Below, in pieces: positions 25,901-39,500 of a DNA stretch of 64,000 bases. The number at the start of each line of letters is the position of its first letter. The first letter of the stretch is position 1. The notes under the pieces were generated by a model. The model had not been told where the DNA came from. It saw only the letters and a program-made list of their open reading frames with translations, and did not search any database. This stretch comes from Wuchereria bancrofti (Eukaryota; Nematoda; Chromadorea; Rhabditida; Onchocercidae), in the NCBI GenBank assembly GCA_005281725.1, contig SSBO01000012.1:17072603-17136602 (forward strand), written 5' to 3'. Position numbers and translations under genes: made by a program.

Positions 25901-27830
25901 TAGCAAACCTAGACATAGTACCAGCATTTCCCAATTTTTGTCTATATGTATCACGTAATACCGATAATGCCCTTACAGAACCATCCAAACTAGATGAAAG
26001 GATACTAAAATTCGTTGACTTTACAATTCTAGAAATTTAATCAATTTCAAAAATACTTGTTCTGCAATAACTACAAAATAAAAACCAAAACTGATTTCAT
26101 TAAAAACATTTAAGGAAAACGATATGTTACTTGAAATGAATTGCGAGCGTCTTCTTTCTTAACTGCGAGTTTCTGATGAAAAAAGTAAGCAATTTAGAAA
26201 AAAATTATATGGAAAATGTAAAATAAGAAGCTCACATTTCATTGTCGATAAATTTTATCGCGGTAACTGGTTTGTGATGTCCATCGAGCAAAACCAACTG
26301 TCTAGGCATGCCATCACCCATGTCATTAATCCAAGTTTTTAACGTGTTATCAACTCCTGCTGAAATCATCAACGGCTCCTCATTAACATAATATATACCT
26401 GTAATGGAACCACAATGTGCGTCGGACAACTGTCCTAACAGGGAACGTTTGTTCAAATTCCAGATTGCCAATGTTCCGTTCTCTGATGCTGTAGTCATTG
26501 TCTCTTCGCCATCGGTTCTAAATCCCAAAAATAAAAAAGATCCTACACGGAAACTCCACAAACTGAAGCTTGAAAAATTATTCACTATAGCAATGGCTGA
26601 TGAATGTGGAATTTAATGACGGAAGGACGGAACAGTATTGAAGTGAAACAATTCTAGGGGACCAGAAGTACTCTAGCAAATCGAGAATAAAATTCGAAAA
26701 GAAAAACCTAAATGCGATTGATGTTACTGGTGCATCCTGCATATACATCTGTAATGTTTCGTCAAATTTAATATTATGCAGTGCAATCTGACCATTTCTT
26801 AATCCAACAGCGACAATATCTATGGCTGGTGATTGTTCTAGAACTGTTATTTCCGATTTGAACAATTTCCCAAATTCATAAATCAATTTTCCAGTTCTTA
26901 TGTTAATAATACGTAACGTTCCTTAAAAAATGTTATTTGATTAAATCAAATTACTGTAGATGTCAGGGTTTCGAACATATCCCAACATGAATTTCGAATA
27001 TATGGTATCTTTACCGGAAAATTATTTTTTAAAGAATATAAGTTGGATGAGATAAGTATTGAATTCACTACAGAATTAAAAAATATAAACTGACTGAGAC
27101 AAGTATTGAATTCACTAAAGAGAACTCAAACCGACCTTGCTTAGATCCCAGCAATACTTTGTTAAGATAAGTAGCTGGATGGGTAATTGCTGAACAATCG
27201 AACTGTCCGGATGTTTCAATCAGCACCAGTTCGTCACCAGTATCAACATCCATTACATGGATCGAACTTTTCACGTCCACAACCACCAGAATGTCACCAA
27301 ACGGAAGAAGCCAACGTACATTATCGGATGTCTCTAACCAACGCTTAACTTGCCTGAAATGAAATCCTACTTATCCAAAAATTCAAATATGAAAATGAGA
27401 TTTTGAAAAGCACGAAAAGAAAGAAATATATTTGTACATAATTCCCTTTTAAAAAACGAATATTTGAATGACGCCTAACTTCTGTGTGCACCTTGCATTC
27501 ACATTGAAACCATTTTAATGAATAAAATGGTGCAATAAAACTTGAGTTCAAATACCTGGCTAAATACAAAATTGCTATTCTTGTACCAGTGGCGGCATAA
27601 ATATAATGAGAGTCGGCAGCAACTACGTTGATTCGAGCTGGTAAAACATTACTCACGGATATCACACGCAAATTTTCGCACAAGTACTGTATCACAACAT
27701 TTCCGACAGCACAAATGACGTAACTTTCGTTCCGTTTCCTTGGAAGTACCCGAAAAGCAGGTGGAACCGATGAACAAACTTCACCGAGTGCTTTGTATGG
27801 TATAAATAAGCGGCTCTGTTGACGTTCCAT
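22960..27830 (-). CDS. wdr-36: WDR36/UTP21, U3 snoRNP (SSU processome) WD-repeat protein
   Basis: UTP21 is part of the nucleolar small-subunit processome needed for 18S rRNA maturation. Exons, 5' to 3': 27830-27556, 27353-27136, 26921-26708, 26517-26236, 26028-25909, 25770-25581, 25463-25230, 25018-24737, 24615-24392, 24162-24075, 23867-23599, 23500-23404, 23214-22960. All phases agree, giving 915 aa, close to the ~900-950 aa of animal WDR36. Twin WD40 propellers occupy the first ~640 residues (THPATYLNKVLLGSKQG, GLRNGQIALHNIKFDETL, GNFGLIGYTTGHIDCFNLQS, GFSPDGKWLISADDEG). The C-terminal Utp21 domain follows: SRWVNLPYLDVIRERNKP with KTAPFFLPS, then a helical tail with FLKMLLTVLRNHCDFELVQA ending IKTALL. 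Exon 5 joins directly to exon 4, giving NEIIVKST; an alternative small exon at about 26113-26162 is in phase but has no counterpart in relatives. An acceptor-like GCAG lies nine bases before the ATG. Confidence 0.93.
24182..24201. repeat. TA dinucleotide run in WDR36 intron
   Basis: About ten TA copies in the intron between exons 24162-24075 and 24615-24392. Confidence 0.9.
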
Positions 27831-30800
27831 TCAAAAAACCTGCAGTCGAAACATCGGAAGCAAATATCGAAGACTATTCCTTCCGATCACTACTATCCCT
27901 TCCAAATAAGCGATTATCAGAGACAAAGCACAAGCACGTCTTCACATCATTGAGATGGAGTGGTAATAAGACATAGGGATGAGTTTTATAAAAGGAAGAG
28001 ATTAATTAATAATTCAGTCACACAAATTCTTAGATGTGCCGTATTCCCGGGGAGGAACAAGCGCAATCAGGATTCTTCCCATAAGCTCCTTCCATAAGAG
28101 ATGCACAGAAGTTTGAAACCCCAAAAGGCTCACTGAGAATATTCAAATTCCGTCACCCAACAAACACCCTCACATTTCAAGGAAACCACCATCGAATTGC
28201 TACCTTCGACTTGGTTCGATGGCAGTGACACTAAGTTACTATGATATTAGTGAATCACAATGATGGAGGATGATATAAAAATGAGAGTCCTATCTTTATC
28301 GAAAGGTCACTGATGGTAAAAGAAAGGTTTTTTTTTTAGGTCGCATCAGTGTTGTGTCTAAAGGAGGTTGTTAAAACGTTTTTAGCAAAAGCGAAGTCTG
28401 ATACGTTCCCTGCTTCCTTTTCTTCTTAAAAAATGTCTGGTGCTAAAGTTGATTCCTTAGTGGCTTAGTCTAACTTTTCAAGAACAAACCATATACTTAA
28501 TCACGGTATCTGATATTCAAATTTGGCTTTTGTGTGAATGATTGTGATACCGGAACTTGGCTTATGTGTAAATTATTGTAGAGTATGTAAACCTTATGTC
28601 GCATCTTGCTCTTGTTGTTCTTATGGCTGATGAGAATTTCATTCCTCACTAGTTTAGACAGAAAGTAGAAAATCGTTGATTCAGTCTGTCATGTTGTACT
28701 ATTAGGATTATGGTAAAATTTATGGATTGCCAACATTAGGAATTCCAAAACGAAATCGAATTTTTATTTCGAAAGAAATCCTCATACAAGTAAGAATGTT
28801 CCTGGACGTTTATGTATTGCATTATAGTGAAGTAATTAAGGAAATTTTTAAAGTACTCGGTTAAAGTACTCAACTCTGTTTGCGGGAAGTGGTTATTCAA
28901 ACTGGCTAAATTACAGTGGGCAGTCACTTAGAAACAAACCTCTCAAAGCATTCTGACCAAAGAACTGCCTGAAAAGACTGAAAATATCAGAGATAATAGG
29001 GAAATATCGTCGTCCTTTGTTTGAAATTTATTACTCCAAAATATACGGATTGATTATTAATAGGATTTATATTATTTTCTTTTAGATGTTTGCTGTTTCC
29101 GGCTTTTAGTGCGTGCGAATGTTATTTTATGGTCCTAATTAGACAAATTGCCTGTTTTTTCCTCAAAAGTGTCAAAATCGCTATATATCTTAAAAGAAAT
29201 GAATAATGCGTAGAATCGTGATAGGACCAAAGATGATGGACCATTCAAGGTGTTTCAGTATTAGTGTTTCACAAACTATGAGTTCGTTATAGATTTTTCA
29301 TTTAGGCAATGGGACAGATGATTCTATGCAGTGGCATCGACTTGTTTGACTAATCGTTGTGTTGTGGATATAGTCTTCGTTGATATACATATAGACTATC
29401 AAAGTTAAGATTAATGGTCCACGGTTTTTAATATAGAAGCTTCAAGTACAAGCAGTTGGGAATATAACAAAAAGATCAGCTGAAATCTATACTTTATAAA
29501 TTTATAGCATTCTTTCCATAAACATTTTCAAACTATGAATAAAGCGCAATCTGAATTGTCTCAGTGCTTTATTAAGTTAGATGCTTTAAATGATTTGCTG
29601 ACTAAAATTACTTTTAATTATTGTATCATAAGTTTATACCTATGCCTTTAGAGTTAACTTCTTTAAAATGTTGGAAAGGTTGATATTTAGAGTATTTATT
29701 GAATTAAATTCTTAGTTTAGTTTAAATATTTAGTTGGTCTAAAAGATTTGGAATTTCAAGATTTTTGACATTAATGATTAATGGAAATAAGGTGTCAAGG
29801 TTTATTTTATTCTTACTAAATTAATTATAATTGTAACTGTGTTGATCTGACGTACTTTCGTTTTTTATTTCTTTATAGTTAAATTATATTAGTTTACTGT
29901 TGTAGCGTAATTTTTATTTATTGTTCGTTTTGTTAAATTTTTCTTTTTTTGGTTAATTTTTAATTGATTTATCTTTATTTTAATAATATCTTTTATTTTG
30001 CTGTTTTCTTTAATTTTGTTTCTAAATTACATTTGTTTTAAATGTTTATTAAAAACTTAGGTTTTTTTTAAAAGTTGTATTCTGCTGTACGATTTTTAAA
30101 TAGCAGTCTTAGCGTGATAGCATCAAAGTGTGATTTTTTTTCTTAAATTTCAAGTATTAATGGAGTTTTTAGCAATTTTTTTATTTATATTCAAATCTGG
30201 GCGTACATTAAGACAAAAATAAATCCGTCCCTCTTTTCCTCTAGGCGATATATTTCTGCTTAAGACTGCCCAAAATTTAGTTGAGAGATTTTACGGTGGC
30301 GGAAAATATCGTACTCGATGCTCTGATTCGCGGATTATTGTGTGATATTTGTTATAGATACAATTTAGGCAGAGTATGATAAATGAACAAAGAAGAGAAG
30401 ATACAAACAAACAGCGTAATGAATTCAGTATGAAAATTCAGAGCAGTTTGTGCAGAGCGATGATGAGTGAATACAATTCAATGAGAGGGTGCACAATGAC
30501 GACAATTTCAGGAGCGGTGGCTGATAGTAGGTAGTGAACGGTTTGAGGTGCTGCACACAGCTCGATATGGCGGAACTTGTCTCATCACACCAACATTACT
30601 CTTTTCAATTGATCGATTGATTTCACATCTGTTTAGCGTAATTGCAACTTTCCGTTTCGTCCTTGAACAAAGCTCACTGAAAGTAGCAGTGCAAAATGTT
30701 GTACGTCCCTCGTCAGATCGTGGAGTGGTGTTGACAGATAGATCGCAGGTAGTATCGACAGACAATAACTGCACATTAGTATCATTCCGTCACTCCTCAT

Positions 30801-31716
30801 CTTTCACTCTTCTATTATTCATACTTTTTGTATGCATACTTAAATGTTTTCTCTTTTCTTGATGATATCGGATTTGAGAATGAGGAGAGATTTCCCCCGT
30901 ACTTCTAAAGACCGATGACTTCTTTTCATCCAGTTTAAAAAAATGTCCTGCATTAATTTTAAAGAATCAAGTTCCGAAAACTTGACTTTCCTGTGTAAAT
31001 GATTCATCGTAAGTCGAAATTGAGAGGAATGAATAATCTAAAGCATGCGGTCGTCAGTAAGCAATTTTGTTGACATGCAGCGATGTCGGACTTAGACTTA
31101 TTCTACAAATTCCGTATTTAAAACATTATTTACTAAAATTCGAGAGATTGTGCATTCAAAACTTATAGCTCCCCCTTTGAGCATTGTACAAGAAGTAGTA
31201 TAGGTCGTTCGAAGTCAAGCTACATCGCCGTTTATCTTGCAGTCGATATATGATTTTTGTATGAAACATTTGTCGATGCGTCGGTATCATACGATGAGAT
31301 AGTAACGGCAAAAACTGAATGACTGAAACCATATAAAGACTGAAAAATTAGTATTAAAATTTCAAATAAGTGCCAACTTGACCAACAGACAATTGCGTTT
31401 AAGACGCTTAAATGACTACGAAATGAGCCAGAAGTAAAACGATATGTTCCACATCCGAATAATAAAAAGATTGTCTTAGTGGATCTATTTCAACGGTCCA
31501 CACAAATGTCATTTTAGTGCAGCGTAAATTGTTCATTAACGTGCTTGCTTAAAAAAATAAATATTACAGGAATAAAGCATTCGGCATTTCTTCCTCATCG
31601 ACATCCGTAATTACATTTAGAATTTTAGAAATTTACTCAGTTGTTACTCCCGCATATGTTTAGTTATTCTGACTGTACTAAACAATAAATTTCAGGTTGT
31701 TGGACTTGTAAGCACG
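27831..31716. other. Divergent intergenic region, WDR36 (minus) and innexin (plus)
   Basis: About 3.9 kb between head-to-head genes, expected to hold promoters for both. Most is AT-rich and featureless. The segment 30400-30860 is less AT-rich and carries overlapping open frames on both strands (30548-30862 plus, 30508-30774 minus) with no recognisable domain. It is best read as a noncoding first exon or promoter-proximal sequence of the innexin. GCAG|GTAGTA near 30747 would be a possible donor. No TATA box or known operator can be assigned. Confidence 0.45.
31690..31695 (+). promoter_or_regulatory. Acceptor site 21 bases before the innexin start
   Basis: TTTCAG ends at 31695, after a pyrimidine-containing tract, leaving a 21-base leader before ATG at 31717. 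It is either a spliced-leader trans-splice site or the acceptor of a 5'UTR intron. No in-frame stop lies between it and the ATG, so a coding upstream exon is not excluded. Confidence 0.5.
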
Positions 31717-34709
31717 ATGATCGGCGTAATAGCACCTTATTTGTCGAAATTCCATCGAAATTACCAGTCAAATGATATCATAGATCGACTGAATTATCAG
31801 TATACGGCACTGGTCATTGCACTTACTGCCTTTACCCTTGCTGCAACACAATATGTTGGTAAGCCAATTCAGGTGAGTCTGTGTTTTATTCATTTTTATT
31901 CTATTCTACTTGATTTTTACTTTTATCCTGAAAATATTTAACAAAAAATATTTCTGTTAAAATATTTTAGCATAATTCAGATGTAGGCATAAATACGGGC
32001 CAAACACACGATTTTGAGACTTCTAAAAAATTTTTAAACTCATCAGAAATAAAGTGATTCGAAAAATGTTTGGCCGCCATAAAGCGGCTGGAATTCAGGT
32101 TAAAAAGAAATATTTCAGTGTTGGGTACCTGCACAGTTCACTGGAGCATGGGAAAAGTAAGTGAATGTCAGTAATATCATTCCTGCATTTCCTTGTCTTT
32201 GTTTTTTTATTGGTGGCTAATCTGCCGAAGATCTGGCATGTTTTTTCCAGGGCTTGAAATTGTGCTTAATATTATCTATTATTTTATTTTATAAGAGGAG
32301 TAAGAAAAATTTTCTGGAAGGAAAAAAAATACGTCATATTGGTTTGTCCCAACATCTGATATCCATCGATCAAAAAACTAGTTCAACCATAGTTTTTTTA
32401 AAGGTTGCAATGGAAGTGATTTTTAAGGAGTAGCCAAAATAATAATACTTTCTATTCAGTACCTCCACCACCACCACCCCAATACCGTTTTCTTTTAGAT
32501 ACACGGAAACTTATTGCTTTATCAAAGGAAGTTATTATATGCCTTTGGAGAGTGAAATACCACACGAATATTCGCAGAGAGATGAATCGGTTCGTTTCCA
32601 TATTTTACCATACATACGTTATGTTGCACATATTTATCAAACAGTAAAGTTGAAATTTCAGAAGTAGCTTCTGTCCCATAAGAAATTAAAAATTGATAAC
32701 TAAGAATAACTCTGAAATATATTTATGCTGATGTGGTATCAGGTTATTGGATACTACCAATGGGTACCAATCGTTTTGGCACTGCAAGCATTTCTGTTTT
32801 ATTTTCCGTCCATTGTTTGGCGAACGATGAATTCTCATACAGGTCGACCAATCCTTGTTTTCTATTCTTCTAATTCTTTACTTTCAAGAAATTTTCAGAC
32901 TTTTTAGTAGCTTGAGTTAATGTTAAAAAGAATTCATTGAATTTTTGCATTTTATGCTTGTATGATCAATTATTGTAGGTGTCAACGTGAAAGGAATTCT
33001 TAATTCAGCGGCAATGGTGAAGAAAAAATTCGACAAAAGTTCCCGTCTTGCACAAGTGCACATCGCTGCAGATCATCTGCGCGATGCGTTGGATATGCAG
33101 AGAGAGCTCCGAACTGGTCTTCTTTAATTTTTGTGAATGTTCGATGTTCGGAGAATTACCTGCTTTAACCATTTTGCTTCAGTTCAAATTAAAAATCACG
33201 GTTTAAAGCCGCACTTCAGGCCATTTACTGAGCATAAAACATAGCATTAAAATTATTTTCTCTGAAACTGTACCAATCATTTAACGAAAGTTTATCAATT
33301 TTTGAGGATCGTTTGATTGCTTTCATCTTGGCAAACGAAGTGGAGTCTATCTGATTATTTTATACCTTTTTACCAAAGTGCGTAATTTCACATCTGTTTG
33401 GTAGACACATTATTTTGTGAAAAAGTGGACTTTTGGAAATGAATACGATTGTATTATTGTTACCTTATACTTACCTAATGTGAAATTACTTTTTTCCTGA
33501 GTATTTTTCAGTAATTTCATATTGAAAATCAAAATTTCCGTATTTCAGTAGAATATAGAATTCTTGTTTCCTATTCACGTAGTACAATCCATATTTTAAT
33601 TTTCATAACCACAGTTTCTGTATGTGATCAATGTGATTCTACAATTCGTCATTCTGAATGCATTTCTGGGACCGCAATATACTCTTTGGGGCGCGGGTAT
33701 TCTTTCTGATATATGGCGCGGCAAGGAATGGAGTGAATCCGGTCATTTCCCTCGAGTCACAATGTGCGACTTTCATGTCGGTTATTCATTTTCTGTTAAT
33801 TCATTTCACTCTGAATGCATATGATAAATTCTTTTTTTTTTAATTTTTTGAACTCATTTTATGAATAATAACGAAGTTATGATGAAAAAGTGGAGTATAT
33901 GATGAGATCTTTGGTGTGTTTCTATGCAAGTACTGAAATAAAAGTTACAAATTCAGATCCGTGTGCTGGGTAATATTCACCGTTGGACAGTGCAGTGTGT
34001 CTTGATGATTAACATGTTCAACGAAAAAGTGTACATTTTCTTATGGTAAACAAATTATGTTCTTTCCCCCAGTTTTGCAAAGTTAATGATTGCTACTCTC
34101 CAGATAGTATCATCCATTGCTATTCCTATCAGAATTACTGACAGGTGGTGGTTTATTCTGGTCGGAACTTTGTCAGTGTTATCGTTGTTGTATTACGTCT
34201 TTGCACTGATGCTTGGATCGAATCAGCGGCAATTTGTAACACGTTATCTGCGGTGTGCTGGTGCTATTTCGGATTTCAGAGATCCGAAAACAGAAAAATA
34301 TCTTCATGATTTTGTCAGAAGATTTCTGCGACCCGATGGTATCTTCATTTTGCGACTTATCGAGGTTTCATATCAGTTTGTTTAACAGTATGCACTTGGC
34401 TTTTTATCACTATTGCTGGTGCTTAGCCAACTTATTGCTATTAAATTATACTGATCAGGGAGAAAAAAGTTGTCGTTCAAGCTGGTGCGATCTACTGAAA
34501 AAGATGGGCAAGATATTGAGGTTCCCAGCTGTTCGTCGATATCCTGATGATGTCTTTCGTTGCAGACAAATGGCGGCGATTTACTGGTTAGTGAAATTAT
34601 TAACGTAATGTTCGGCCGCTATAGAGCTCGTATGGAGGAGCAATCTGAAACGATGGCTGTGACTGATAGAGCACATTTGAATGGCAATGACAATTTATTG
34701 GAACGATGA
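31717..34709 (+). CDS. Innexin gap-junction channel protein
   Basis: Four-pass membrane protein that forms invertebrate gap junctions and hemichannels. Exons: 31717-31872, 32119-32156, 32499-32589, 32743-32842, 32979-33116, 33307-33377, 33615-33776, 33957-34045, 34073-34364, 34566-34709; all join in frame to 426 aa, a normal innexin length. The short N-terminus ends in [10 protein letters not shown]1 is about 36-55, followed by [20 protein letters not shown] and a second loop cysteine in TYCFIKG. The diagnostic YYQWVP opens TM2, which continues [15 protein letters not shown]. The cytoplasmic loop is KGILNSAAM to MQRELR. TM3 spans the join [20 protein letters not shown]. The second extracellular loop has VTMCDF and [19 protein letters not shown]4 follows, then the cytoplasmic tail [18 protein letters not shown]. 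Exon 33307-33377 was found by phase and TM3 homology. I cannot assign a paralogue number. AATAAA follows the stop. Confidence 0.92.
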
Positions 34710-36520
34710 ATTCCTCATTTAAAGCACTTAGTTTTCTAACTCTTCGAAAGTGGATATTGTGAAACTGTCATCTGATCAATTAAATAAAAAGAAATTGAAA
34801 TATAAGTAAAAGAAATGAGCAACATAACTAGTGAAAGAATTTTTTGACCAGCTGCCTAGAACTTCGCACTATTTTTGGGACTTCAAAAATAATTTCAACG
34901 TTATTTTGTTTCGCGATGTAACGGCGCATTTGATGAATTCTCATCTTCTCGATAATTTTTTTACAAATTAATCTTTATAAACAAAAGGAATAAGCGTAAA
35001 ACCTTTCAAATGTTACACATGACTTCTTTTGTATGTCGAGAGTGCCTTGAAGAATTGTATTTTTAAATCGAAAATAGGGATATTAAACTTCCTCATGCTA
35101 TTATTTTTGAAGATCGTTCATAAAGAAACGTCCCTATATAATTCATAAGCTGTGTCTTTATACCATGTTTTTAAATATTCTATCAGAAACATTATAGATT
35201 TCATAATTTAACTTGCAAGATACGAGAAAAGTCCGAAGTACTTGGATTTTGCAATATCTTTTTTTTTTTTGGAATATCCAAGTTAGGAAATTTTACCTGA
35301 AATCTCACAAATTTGTCCTGAAATACATTTTCAGTAAAAGATATTTCTTGCTACATACCATACCTTCCACTTCATTTTGAGAGTGTATTCTAATCTAGTT
35401 CAGAAAAAGTAAGCTGTACGGGATACAACAATTCGTTAATTCGTTCGCACAAATTTTCAATACAACGTATACTCTGCTTATATTACTGCGCTTTCATCTT
35501 TTATCCCATCCTTTTTATATACCTCCTATATCATTATCATTAAACGAATACATCATTAAACCTTAGTACCTTAGAATACTGAAAGTGTTCGAACTGCTGT
35601 TGTGAGGGAATTAACATGTTTCATATAAAACAAAGAAAAAATCTCGAAATAACTGGGAGTGGAAAAGATTTAATGATCCGTTTTTCCAAAAAAAAAACTT
35701 TAATTGCTTAGAAACCAAATTCAAGAATGCATAGAACAAGAACTCATTGTCGTGGGTCACGCCAACCGTTCAGCAAAAGCTTGGCGAGGCCGGAAACATC
35801 ATTTTGCCGATAACAGTAGTATTTCCTTCTCCGTATTTCCATATTAATTTCGATATTTCAGTATCTTCGTCCAGTCTCTTCGTAAACTGTGATGTAATTT
35901 AAGAGTAGAATGCATCACAGTAATTCCTATCTGATTAAATTTACACCACATGTACGCGCTCATTCATTGTCACATTCTGTGGACCGAAATATCTTCAAAG
36001 GAAAGGAAGGCACTTGCAAAGTGATATCTGTATGAGTAAACTAAATATGTATTTGAATTTTCCGCTATACTATCAATGCATATTTTCATTTGATAATTTG
36101 ATAATAAAAATTTGAATAGATACCTTTTTATATGCGTGCATAGCGAAAATAAACAAAAAACATGAAGACGCAAAAAAAAAAAAAAATAATGAACAGTTAA
36201 CACAGAAAAAGAAGTCATAACACATGAAGCAATGACAAACGATAGTTTTAGAACAATTTAGTAGCTATGAAACGGGAAAATATCTGACATTATCGACCTC
36301 AATTTTCAAAACTGTAAGAAAATGCTCTTAAAGTTTCATCATTCGAAAGCAGACTCTTTCCAAAAAATTTGAAGTATTACGTATGATAGTCTACTAAAGC
36401 TTATAGTTCCCATCACTTCAATTCTTCAGCAATTTTTCATTTTAGATAAATTGTGATTTCTTAATTAAAAATTGTTGAAAAGTTTCTATTTCTAATCTTC
36501 TACATATAATAATACTTGTT
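34710..36520. other. Convergent intergenic region between innexin and NPRL2
   Basis: About 1.8 kb of AT-rich DNA between facing stop codons. It contains only short random frames, with a purine-poor A/T tract near 36170. I see no gene in it. Confidence 0.6.
34783..34788 (+). terminator. Poly(A) signal of the innexin gene
   Basis: Canonical AATAAA about 75 bases after the innexin stop codon (34707-34709). Confidence 0.6.
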
Positions 36521-39500
36521 CTACTTCGAAATGAAAACAAAATTTCCATCATCACGAACACCTTCCAACAGTTTAACTGGTGAAATAGCAAAAATAACTG
36601 CTAAATCTTCCAGTGAGCGAGTACCATCACATAATTTAGCTATCCTGTAAGTAAATTTAACATGAAAATAATATTCAGTGATAAAACTTGTTTCTAAAAG
36701 TTATACTCTCTCTTACATATAAACAATAAATTAAATAAAAGGAAGGCAAATGTGAGATTCTGCTTTATAATCCAGACCCTTTCTTAAAGCTTAGACTCAG
36801 TGCAGTCCATCAGACAATGAATTTCTAAAGAATTAAATAAATGAACGGATCCACATGCCCGTCAAAAAAAAACATAAGTTTACTTGGAAATATTTCCACC
36901 TTTTCAGAAAAAAAAAAAAAAACATATCAAACAGATAAATTTACCTTCGCATATCGCATTTCTTCAAAGACACAGGATAAATGCACAGCTTTCGAACAAA
37001 TCCGTGGCATATACCAAATTGTATCGCACGTCTTTCATCAACATTGTACTGCCTAGGAGACATCCTTTCACACCAATCTTTCATTGTCATACCTGTCTGA
37101 AAACGAGTTGAAATAAAATGGAAATGATCCAGATAAATTACCACGTAACATTACGGAAATGTGAATTATAACTTGTAATTCTAATTTAAAAAAATTAAGA
37201 AAATTATTGTTGAGATAGTTCTGACAAACACACTTTCAAACTAGCATATAATCGGAATACATCGGGAAATAGTGGTTTTCGACCTGAACGTTCACCTCCA
37301 CCATTTACTGGCCGTATAAAATCCAAACATTCATGAAATGATTAGTAAGCAAATGAATTTAATGCAAGTAGGGATAATTTGAAGATGAAACTTTGCTTGA
37401 CCACAGCAAGAAGAAATGTTGAGGACTTACTTCCTTTGTATATCTACTGCGAATAAGCAAAATCACTCTCCAATCATCATTAAATGAAAATGAATGATCT
37501 AAGCAAAGGGGAAGAGTGTGATTATTGCGATGGAAATCTCATTTATGAAAAAAAAACTTCCCTGATTTAACTAGCAAAATTACGCAGACTCTAGTTAATT
37601 TTTGATTGCAGAAGCAATATATTCGAAAAAAAAAAATATTGCGTACTAACTTCGATAAGATCGGCATTCATATAAAGATCATGTAGCTGTTCGGTGGCAA
37701 CGTATGTGTTAGCATACATAAAGAGAGGTATTAATGTTAAACAACCGTAGAAATGCAAATTACGAACACATCGCATCACTAGATCAGTATCTATTTGTAC
37801 CAACATGGCAATTTCTTTAATGCAACATACACCGTCCACTTTGGGACAAATCTGAAATCAATGACGAGCTTTCCTTTAAATCCAGCTCAATATTTTTCTA
37901 GAAAATTTTAATACAACATATTCATCGATTCCACCTATTATTTTCAGAGTCATTTACTATGTTTCCATCATAATAAAATGCCTTAATAATGTCGTACAAA
38001 AGTGCGCATCATGTTAAATTTGGCAACATGTTAGATGATTTGCGTTTTTTTCTTGAAATGGATTTCAGCACACAAAAAAGTGAGCATCATGTTGCAATAT
38101 ATAAATGCTGCACCACTGTATGTTGCCATGAAAAGTCTAACAGCAATCGAAAATAGTACAGTATGCAATTACATAGTAGCTTTGATAATATGTAATTACA
38201 TATAATATTCAATTACATATTAGTTTGTTTTAAAAAGTTACTACTAAAGACGTGCTGTTACATGTTACCGCGATATAACTTGTATAGCAAGCTCAACGAC
38301 TAAAAGCCAAAGTCCTTCAAAAATATAAAAACTAAATGACATGCACAATAGACAAAAGAAACCTTTTGTGATAGGACATCCATTTTTGGGATATGATTTG
38401 GTGTATTTGGTGGTGGTATTTGTGTAAACATCGGCACCATATACGGCTCTACCTGAGAATAGTGATTGTTATACAGAGTTTTATACAATTTGCTGAATGT
38501 CACAACATAAAAAAAGTAGTCGATTATATTCGAAAATCAACCGGTTTAATCGAAGTTTACACTAACCTAAGCTTTAGCAATCAAAAAAAGAAATGTCTAC
38601 ACTAAAATTCTGCATTTGGAGGTAATTAGAACAACCCACCTTAGGTGGTTCAATACCATGAAACGAAGGACACAACTTTAAGTATATAGTTGTTTGATCA
38701 GTAACAGGGATTTTGCATTCACCTGGAAAAAAATCCTGCAATTCGAAGTAACTGATTCATCAACTTAGCATCACACAATACTTTATAATTTTTCATAATA
38801 AAATTGGTAATTACTCCATATTCTTTTCTAATTCGCCACTTATCTGTGGTAACACAGTGTTATGTAAATACAAATTCGATTTTTGTTGTATGAAAACATG
38901 TAAGAACACCTAGATTTATCTGAACACAAGAGCATAACTTATATGAGCTAGTGTTTGAGAGAGCAGAATGATTTAAGGAGGCAAATCAAATTCAATATTT
39001 AATACTGCGTAAACGTGAAATTATTTTGAAAGATGCTTCAATCTACGGACAAAAATGGTTTATTGTCACAAATCAAAATTCTTATGATACTTAAAAGTAT
39101 GTGTAGCTGAAAACTTTTTTTTTTGGAAACCAAATGTTGTTGCCCTAATAAGGTAAAAACAACATGTCAATTGTATCACCATCGAAAAAAATATATTATC
39201 AACAATAAGCATATTTGTTGTGCCTCTAACACAAAGTTTTCAAGGAAAGAGAAGAATAATAACAGCAATAATCCAAATCTTATTTTAATAATATATTTTT
39301 ATCCAATATTTTTAATGTAATACAAAAATTTCTTTCCTAAAATCACTGAGTTATATTTTCTTCAAAAACATTATATTTCCTTATGACGTTAGTTTAATTC
39401 CATCAGGACTTTCATTCTATACAAAAGCTTTTAATCCATTAAAATCTAAGCAAAACTCTCCAAATACAGTAGGTTGGAATATCAAAATATTTTCGAGACT

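Noticed and set aside
26113..26162. Possible extra WDR36 exon between 26236 and 26028
   Set aside because: It is in phase, but it adds residues with no counterpart in WDR36 relatives. Direct joining of the flanking exons gives the better alignment.
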